DNA of 34,800 bases. Source: Pinguiococcus pyrenoidosus (taxonomy: Eukaryota > Sar > Pinguiophyceae > Pinguiochrysidales > Pinguiochrysidaceae). The stretch's first letter is position 1; each line of letters starts with the position of its first letter. The DNA is taken from contig JAAMXY010001588.1 of assembly GCA_019677205.1 (NCBI GenBank), forward strand, positions 1-34,800, read 5' to 3'. The notes beneath the pieces are model-generated. The model saw only the letters and a program-made list of their open reading frames with translations, made no database searches and had not been told where the DNA came from. A program made the translations under genes and the position numbers. This document shows, piece after piece, positions 29,346 to 34,800 of this stretch.

Positions 29346-32300
29346 ATGGAGGCCCTGCCCGCCTTCTCGGACGCTGCGGCAGCGACGCAGGAGACGCTGG
29401 ACCTTGCCGAGCGCTCGCTACATGGCGTCAGGAGGCGGCGACCTTCCTCCTGGAGAGTGGCGCCGCAGCCCGGTGGGCCAGGGGTGTTTGCGTCGCGGTT
29501 GGAGACTCCTCGGAGGATGTGCCCCGCCGACGCCCGGAAGGACTTCAAGCGGCTCTTTGGCCACGGCAAAGACGTGCGGCGGCTGCTGGCCACGCGAGAG
29601 CGCGAGAAAGGGTGGGAGCTGTCCTTCCATCCCTCACACCCGAGCTCGAGCTACCGCTACAGCCGCTTGCCGCCGCCAAAGCCCGTGAGTCTGCAGAACT
29701 GGGAGCAGGTGCCGAGCTCCGAGCCCGAGCAGCAGGGGACGCCGGAGGACTTCTGGCAGCTTGACAGGAGGGTCCAGACGCCGGAGAAGTCGCTTGCGGA
29801 GGGCGCCAGAGTCCCGAGCACGCGCGGACGACCAGCCTGGGACGTGTGGGTGGCCTTGGAGGAGCGCACGCTGGACTACGAGAGCGCCGTCGCCGGGAGC
29901 GTCGAGCTGGCCGTCAAGGAGTACAAGGCCTTCATGGCGGAGCGTAAGATGCGCCAGCTGTCTGGCGAGCAGGAGCAGGAGAGGGACTTGGGATGCAGCT
30001 TCTCGGCGCTCAAGGCCAGCTTGGATCTGCAGGCGGGCTACATCTTCCCCATGCCGCAGCGAGACCGCAAAGTGTTTCCGCAGAACGACGCCTGGCGTCG
30101 CCACCTGACCCTGCTGGACTACGCCCGCCTTCCGCTGCACCTCGCCGACGCCAACACGCACACCAAGCCAATCGTGGTCGGCGTGTTGCCCACCGCCACG
30201 ACGGTGAGCCTTCCTACCGCGGTTACCAGCCTGTTGCCTCGGCATGGCGAAGAGAGAGGGGACAACGAGCCGAAGCCCTGGGAGTTCCATCCCATCACGG
30301 GACGCTTCGTGGGGGCCAGGGGAGCTAGTCGCAGCGCCCACCACGACAGCGGCCGCGAGCTACGATTACTGGCGTACTTTACGCCCGAGCTGCGGCGCAA
30401 GGCCGACCGCGACGAGCTGTGGCAGCACCAGCTGTCGCTCATGGACGCCTTCCAGGACGACACGTCCTCGCTGGCTCTCGAGAGGGCCGGACGTATCGCC
30501 CCGCTGGCGCAGCCGGTGGATGCGCCCCAGGAGGAATCCGACACCGACGCACAGATCTTCAAGGCCGCCGCGGTGGCGGTGGCGCGGGTCCAACCGCCGC
30601 GCCTCCAGGTGTCTTCGCAGATCCTGTGCCGTCGTTCTCGGAAGGCCCGGGATGAGTTGGTGCACCTGTGGCGCGAGTGCGCGAAATGCATGGCGGCGCC
30701 AGAGGCGTTGTACCACTACGAGACACTTGGGCTGCACCAGCAAAGTCGGCGTCGAAAGTCCAAGACGCCGCGTGCCGATACCCAGGACGAGAGCTCTGAC
30801 ATCGCCGACGTCAAGACGTACTTTTCCCAGCTCGCGACGTGCAGAACCATCACCCCAGCGGAGGCGAACGTGGAGGCGATCGAGAGCACGATGGAATGGC
30901 CACTGGTGGGGTTCTTGGGCCAAGGCGCCAACCTGCTGAGCCCCGACGCCGACCACGTCGCGCATGTGTCCAACGTCTTCAAGACGTGGGTCAAGAGTCT
31001 GGCGAGCAGCGTCGGTGTCGAAAAGGAGCTGAAGCGGCGTTTCGTGCCGCAGTCGCCCCTTGCGGAATACAAGGCTGCTGTGGTCGTCAACCCCACCCGC
31101 CGCCGCAGACACCTCGAGGAAACGCTCAGCCACTGCGCACCAGGCGTCCTGGGTGTCGCACGGGCCTTGGAGGCCATGCTGCGCGAGGCGGCAGAAGAGC
31201 GGGCACACGAGTTGGTGCGTCAGAGACGCCAGAGCAGGAGAGAGACGTGTGCCTGGGTAGCGCCGCTCACGGACAGCTATCTTCAAATGTGTGCGCTACC
31301 GGAGTCGGTGGCGTGTGCGCAAGACTCACGCAGCCGTCCGTGGTTCGTGCGCTGCGAGTTGCATCAAGCGACGCCGCTGGAGCTGCGATACACAACGAGC
31401 ACCGTGGATGTGGGGAGAGCCTCGGGAAACCAAAGCGAAGCCGACGAGGCAGTCAAGGTACCCAGGAAGATGTGCGTGGTGAAGACGTCGCGCGGCGAAG
31501 CTCTGGCATTGACCTGGAACGCCGACCTGGGCGTCTTGAGCAACTATGACGCCGGCGTCGAGTTTAAGGTCTACATCCTGCGTAGCCGCTACGAAGTGGC
31601 CACGGCGATTCATGATAGCCTCAGTCCCTGCTGCGCCGGTGACCACGCCTTCGAGCGCTTCGAGCTCCGCGCCTTCATGAAGCATTCCATGGCGGAGGGG
31701 CTGGCGAGGGAGGTGGCCCACGTGACCGCGGAGGCCTACTTCGCCTTGACGCATCGGCGGCGGAGACGACTGTCCGGGGTCAAAGCCGATTTCGTCGTGT
31801 TTGGCGGGGAAGGGTTGACGCAGCCGCTTAAGGATCGCGAGGGGGAGATGAACCAAGCGGCGGTATTTCTTAGGGATGTACATAGTGTCACCGTCGATAA
31901 GCGAAGACCTGACGGCACAAAACCCTCTCCTTCGGGTCCCAAGACACCGGCGGCGAGGATCAAGGATGAACGCCGATGGGCGCGACAACCAAAGATGGAT
32001 GGCGAGGCGGTGGCGCAGCTGGATTCCTTCGAGCGGGCACATCGCCATCTGATGGCTCTTGGTCTCACGTCTGCTCCAGGTGACCGCCAAAGCCGATCGA
32101 GAAGGTCGCGGACGAGAACGGCGCCCGGAGCGCGATCAGATGCACCGTCGTCAACCAAGTCCTCTCAAGCTTTTGACATGCCGGCTTCGACTTCGGATGA
32201 CGAGCAGCTTTTGGACGACCGCGGCGGCCAGGACACACCAAGAGCCGCAATGGCGTTTGGCAGCAACGAGGTGATGTACCGGTCGAGAGCGGAAGCGGAG

Positions 32301-32624
32301 ATGGAGATGAAGATGGAGATGGAGATGGAAATGGAGATGAAAATGGAGATGGAGATGAACCACCAACACAAGAGCCGTCCAGCGAACGAGATGCAAAGAC
32401 CCGCCCCGATTTCAACCAAATCCAGTGGACAGAGGCATGGAAATGCGCAGGGCTTGGATGACAATGCACTGGATTACGGGAGAGATGGGGAAGAAGACTC
32501 TGCGGGCGCGTCGGCGGCATCGCCAACCCCTAGTGGCATTGACGACGAGGACCTGCAGGTCAACGTTGGAACGCCAACACGCTATCGCCCGGATTACTTC
32601 GCCAACGAGTCGTTGACACCGTGA
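29346..32624 (+). CDS. Large orphan protein with Met-Glu repeat, unknown function
   Basis: A single open frame of 1092 residues from ATG 29346. I recognise no domain. The protein is hydrophilic, has no signal peptide or membrane helix, and is rich in Arg, Ala and Glu. Recurring short patterns such as WEFHPITGRF, DELWQHQLSLMDAF, DAWRRHLTLLDYARL and FHPSHPSSSYRYSRLP suggest internally related, degenerate units in the first 400 residues. The middle (about 560-830) looks folded, with alternating hydrophobic residues (KMCVVKTSRGEALALTWNA). The C-terminal 250 residues are disordered and contain an alternating Glu-Met/Lys-Met stretch coded by a GAGATG hexamer at about 32295-32358. The long stop-free frame in GC-rich DNA and ordinary codon use support a real gene. 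Small introns cannot be excluded. It converges on the exostosin gene. Confidence 0.65.
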   Translation: MEALPAFSDAAAATQETLDLAERSLHGVRRRRPSSWRVAPQPGGPGVFASRLETPRRMCPADARKDFKRLFGHGKDVRRLLATREREKGWELSFHPSHPSSSYRYSRLPPPKPVSLQNWEQVPSSEPEQQGTPEDFWQLDRRVQTPEKSLAEGARVPSTRGRPAWDVWVALEERTLDYESAVAGSVELAVKEYKAFMAERKMRQLSGEQEQERDLGCSFSALKASLDLQAGYIFPMPQRDRKVFPQNDAWRRHLTLLDYARLPLHLADANTHTKPIVVGVLPTATTVSLPTAVTSLLPRHGEERGDNEPKPWEFHPITGRFVGARGASRSAHHDSGRELRLLAYFTPELRRKADRDELWQHQLSLMDAFQDDTSSLALERAGRIAPLAQPVDAPQEESDTDAQIFKAAAVAVARVQPPRLQVSSQILCRRSRKARDELVHLWRECAKCMAAPEALYHYETLGLHQQSRRRKSKTPRADTQDESSDIADVKTYFSQLATCRTITPAEANVEAIESTMEWPLVGFLGQGANLLSPDADHVAHVSNVFKTWVKSLASSVGVEKELKRRFVPQSPLAEYKAAVVVNPTRRRRHLEETLSHCAPGVLGVARALEAMLREAAEERAHELVRQRRQSRRETCAWVAPLTDSYLQMCALPESVACAQDSRSRPWFVRCELHQATPLELRYTTSTVDVGRASGNQSEADEAVKVPRKMCVVKTSRGEALALTWNADLGVLSNYDAGVEFKVYILRSRYEVATAIHDSLSPCCAGDHAFERFELRAFMKHSMAEGLAREVAHVTAEAYFALTHRRRRRLSGVKADFVVFGGEGLTQPLKDREGEMNQAAVFLRDVHSVTVDKRRPDGTKPSPSGPKTPAARIKDERRWARQPKMDGEAVAQLDSFERAHRHLMALGLTSAPGDRQSRSRRSRTRTAPGARSDAPSSTKSSQAFDMPASTSDDEQLLDDRGGQDTPRAAMAFGSNEVMYRSRAEAEMEMKMEMEMEMEMKMEMEMNHQHKSRPANEMQRPAPISTKSSGQRHGNAQGLDDNALDYGRDGEEDSAGASAASPTPSGIDDEDLQVNVGTPTRYRPDYFANESLTP
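32295..32358 (+). repeat. Coding hexanucleotide microsatellite (GAGATG)n
   Basis: About ten units, with AAG/GAA variants, that encode alternating Glu/Lys and Met. It keeps the reading frame of the orphan protein. Confidence 0.95.
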
Positions 32625-32816
32625 GGAAACAGACGCATGGCGTTGGCGCGGTGGCTTGAGACAGACCCCCCGCTACATCCGTTTCAAGCTGCAATTCAAA
32701 AGTGGCATCATCATGGTGGTGCTTATCAATGAGGGGAGCCGTCGCCAATAAGACACAAGCTCAAGTGCTTTCGTCTCCGAAACGAAAAAAGCCGAGTAAG
32801 TGATATGATGTCTAAG
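32625..32816. other. Convergent intergenic spacer
   Basis: 192 bp between the stop codons of the orphan gene (+) and the exostosin gene (-). No gene or clear signal seen. Confidence 0.5.
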
Positions 32817-34229
32817 TTATCCGGATTTCTCCGAAGCCATTTCGTCTCGCAATCTCTGCAGCAGCGTCGACACCGCATTCTTTGGTCCGTGCTTCTTCCA
32901 GCCAACGGCGTCTTGGGACCAGACGTATGTCGTGTCCCAGTAGAGAATCCTGGGGATCATGCGGATGATGTTGGTGCGTATCTTGTTTATTCGGCCCTCG
33001 GGCGTCTCGCGCAGGTATTTCATCGCTTCCTTCTCGTCATGGGCCACCAGGGATACGTCGCTCAGCCAGTTGACGTTCCCCCCGCCGAAGAACTTCGCGT
33101 ACACCTCGTCATAGGTGTTCTTCCTTCGACCACCGTCGATGGTGACCGTGGGACAGGCCTCTTTGCACGTGTCCTCGCCCCTGCGGAACACGATCGGGAT
33201 CGTGCCCATGAGCAAGCTCTCGAAGAAGCCGCGCCGGGTGCTCGTCTCTCCGGCGGGTTGGAGGCTGAAGGCGAACTTGCCGTACTCCTCCAGTGGTCCG
33301 ACGAAGCGATCCTCCACGTGCCTCCACTTGCACACGTCGGCATTCCTGTCGCACAATTCCAAGAACCTCTGTCTGCGGCCGCGCCACTCCCCAACGAAGA
33401 CCCCGGCGCGGTGCCGCGGCAACTTGGTCACGAAGGCCATCCACTGGTCCACCTCCTGGTCCGATCGCGGGTGGAAGATGGTGGGATAGGGTACCGCAAA
33501 GCCTTCCTTCTTGGTCGTCTGCACCGCCACCAGCGTGGCAGGCGCCCAGCTGTGCTGATCGAAGCCAATCCTGGCCCATTGGGGACTGAGGTCGTTCAGC
33601 ACAGACGGAACAACCACCAGATGATCCTTCCCGCCGTTGCGACTCCAGTACTGCTGCTCGAACACGGAAGTTTGCACTCGCATAAGATGCTGCTGCAGCC
33701 AGGAATGCTCCACCGACTTCATGCGGCTCAGGCGAAGCATCTCGGTCAGCGGCAGCGGCACCACGAACAGCGTGGCGGCCTCCGCGGCCTCCGCCGCGCA
33801 GTGGTTCAGCAGGTGTCGCAGCGCCAGCCACGGCAGACTATACGGCATGGTGTCGTAGGTGACCACACTACCGGGTATCATGCTCGAGTTGCCCATACTT
33901 CGTAGTCGGCCCATGCCACCGAAGCGCTCCGCAACGCATTTGTCCTCCGCTTCGTAGTCTTTGCTGGTGTGATTGAAGCGCTCATCGCACGGCAGGCCGA
34001 AGAAGAACGGGACGGTTCTGCCCAGCGACTCCTGCTCGAAGCGGAGCAGAGAGATGTTCAGCCGGCGGTCCAGCAGCTCGAAGGCGCGGCGCTCGGGGTT
34101 CACGAACGGCACGGGCGGCAAGTCATACACAAACACGGAGAAGCCGCCGCACAGCTCTTCCGACTGCGCGTCGCCACTTGTGATGGCCAACAGCGCCACG
34201 AGGACACCACAGCTGAGGCCACGAGACAT
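32817..34229 (-). CDS. Exostosin-family (GT47) glycosyltransferase
   Basis: A single exon from ATG 34229 to the stop at 32817, 470 residues. GT47 enzymes transfer sugars such as glucuronic acid, galactose or xylose onto polysaccharides in the Golgi. MSRGLSCGVLVALLAITSGDA is a signal peptide or signal anchor. FSVFVYDLPPVPF is the typical N-terminal strand. VVPLPLTEMLRL and KDHLVVVPSVLND fit the usual WxRxxGxDHxxV region, in reduced form. AGVFVGEWRGRRQRFLELC matches the R..L strand, and FSLQPAGETSTRRGFFESLLMGTIPIVF is the strongly conserved nucleotide-sugar-binding block (P-x-G...S-x-R..E....G.IPV). There is no long stem before the catalytic domain. With the nearby sulfotransferase it could serve cell-wall or glycocalyx synthesis. 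A GA microsatellite sits in its presumed 5' UTR. Confidence 0.85.
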   Translation of the reverse strand: MSRGLSCGVLVALLAITSGDAQSEELCGGFSVFVYDLPPVPFVNPERRAFELLDRRLNISLLRFEQESLGRTVPFFFGLPCDERFNHTSKDYEAEDKCVAERFGGMGRLRSMGNSSMIPGSVVTYDTMPYSLPWLALRHLLNHCAAEAAEAATLFVVPLPLTEMLRLSRMKSVEHSWLQQHLMRVQTSVFEQQYWSRNGGKDHLVVVPSVLNDLSPQWARIGFDQHSWAPATLVAVQTTKKEGFAVPYPTIFHPRSDQEVDQWMAFVTKLPRHRAGVFVGEWRGRRQRFLELCDRNADVCKWRHVEDRFVGPLEEYGKFAFSLQPAGETSTRRGFFESLLMGTIPIVFRRGEDTCKEACPTVTIDGGRRKNTYDEVYAKFFGGGNVNWLSDVSLVAHDEKEAMKYLRETPEGRINKIRTNIIRMIPRILYWDTTYVWSQDAVGWKKHGPKNAVSTLLQRLRDEMASEKSG

Positions 34230-34287
34230 GCTTGCGGAGCTCTCTGCTAGCGGAGGTGCGGCATCTGGGCTTTGGACTGAAAGGAAA

Positions 34288-34323
<36 letters not shown>

Positions 34324-34800
34324 CTTTGTGCGCAGAAGACATATTGGGGTACTGTTCTGTACTGGTAGTTGGATTGTCGTATGAGATCTGTGGATTGTCA
34401 TCGGACTGTCGCGGGACTGTATGAGCAGACCGTATGATCTGCCAACTGAGGGCCACCGCTGGGCGGTGAGCAATGACTGGAGGGTCAGATTGGGTGTGAG
34501 CCTCAACAGTGGTTGATTCCTTCTCCTAATAGAGCTAGTTGCCGTATCCAATTCTTGGATACCTTCAATGCACGCCCACGGCTTTTCCTGCCTTGAAGGA
34601 GTGACAGACTACTGATGCAACCTCGGTCGTTACTAATTCAATGTTGTCGGCAATCTTAGACGACTTCAGTGGCTTCGTATCGAGCAGAAAGGATGCTGCA
34701 GAGGGACGTTTGCAGTCGTCGTCAACTTTGTTGGACGCAATTGTGATCGTGTCGACTCGCAGAGCTTGTGAAGCAAATTGCCACGCTTCATCGTGGTCCA
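34230..34800. promoter_or_regulatory. Upstream region of the exostosin gene to window end
   Basis: About 570 bp without a recognised gene. Besides the GA tract it holds direct repeats of the type GGACTGT/GGATTGT near 34371-34420. A CCAAT sequence on the + strand lies near 34548. The last 200 bp show no long open frame. Confidence 0.4.
34291..34320. repeat. (GA)15 microsatellite
   Basis: Thirty bases of perfect GA on the + strand (CT on the gene strand), 62-91 bp upstream of the exostosin start codon. It is probably in its 5' UTR or core promoter. Confidence 0.95.

Noticed and set aside
32805-33905. 366-codon open frame on the plus strand
   Set aside because: Antisense to the GT47 domain, whose conserved block is unambiguous on the minus strand.

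Overview
This window is nuclear DNA of a unicellular eukaryote. Almost every gene is interrupted by short GT-AG introns, mostly 50-210 nt. Secreted and membrane proteins carry eukaryotic signal peptides, and there is cap-methylation, ubiquitin and glycosylation machinery. Two genes (8170-9458 and 27657-28701) have N-termini like the bipartite plastid leaders of algae with secondary red plastids, so an alga of the alveolate, stramenopile or haptophyte type is the best guess. The lineage cannot be fixed from sequence alone. No tRNA, rRNA, CRISPR array or mobile-element gene was recognised.

Layout: 141-3712 (+) membrane-anchored GH3 beta-glucan exohydrolase-like enzyme; 3835-4779 (-) nitroreductase; 5181-7967 (+) ankyrin-repeat TRP-like channel; 8170-9458 (+) ribokinase-family kinase with a Tat-like leader; 9738-11877 (-) and 12541-14723 (-) tandem Reeler-like/DOMON/cytochrome b561 paralogues; 15214-16424 (+) ubiquitin-like ER membrane protein of Dsc3 type; 17047-18935 (+) PCIF1/CAPAM-like cap m6Am methyltransferase; 19164-20039 (+) multi-pass membrane protein; 20456-22236 (-) sulfotransferase with a 12-nt micro-exon; 22689-23408 (-) secreted thioredoxin-like protein, divergent from 23537-24716 (+) UBZ-RING protein; 25773-27109 (+) diverged sulfotransferase-like luminal protein; 27657-28701 (-) probable plastid protein; 29346-32624 (+) 1092-residue orphan protein; 32817-34229 (-) exostosin/GT47 glycosyltransferase.

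Exon structures were assigned by hand from reading frame, splice consensus, family alignment from memory and, for the two b561 genes, comparison of the paralogues. They resolve 35 introns: 22 phase 0, 6 phase 1 and 7 phase 2. There is no operon logic. A loose theme is the secretory and cell-surface system: the GH3 enzyme, GT47, two sulfotransferase-type proteins, two surface electron-transfer proteins, a luminal thioredoxin and an ER ubiquitin-ligase component. The most interesting points are the kinase leader, the UBZ-before-RING order, the paralogue pair with an intron difference and an apparent 25-nt intron, the 12-nt micro-exon, the orphan protein and the channel's extra C-terminal hydrophobic region. 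I do not see a clearly new multi-gene system.
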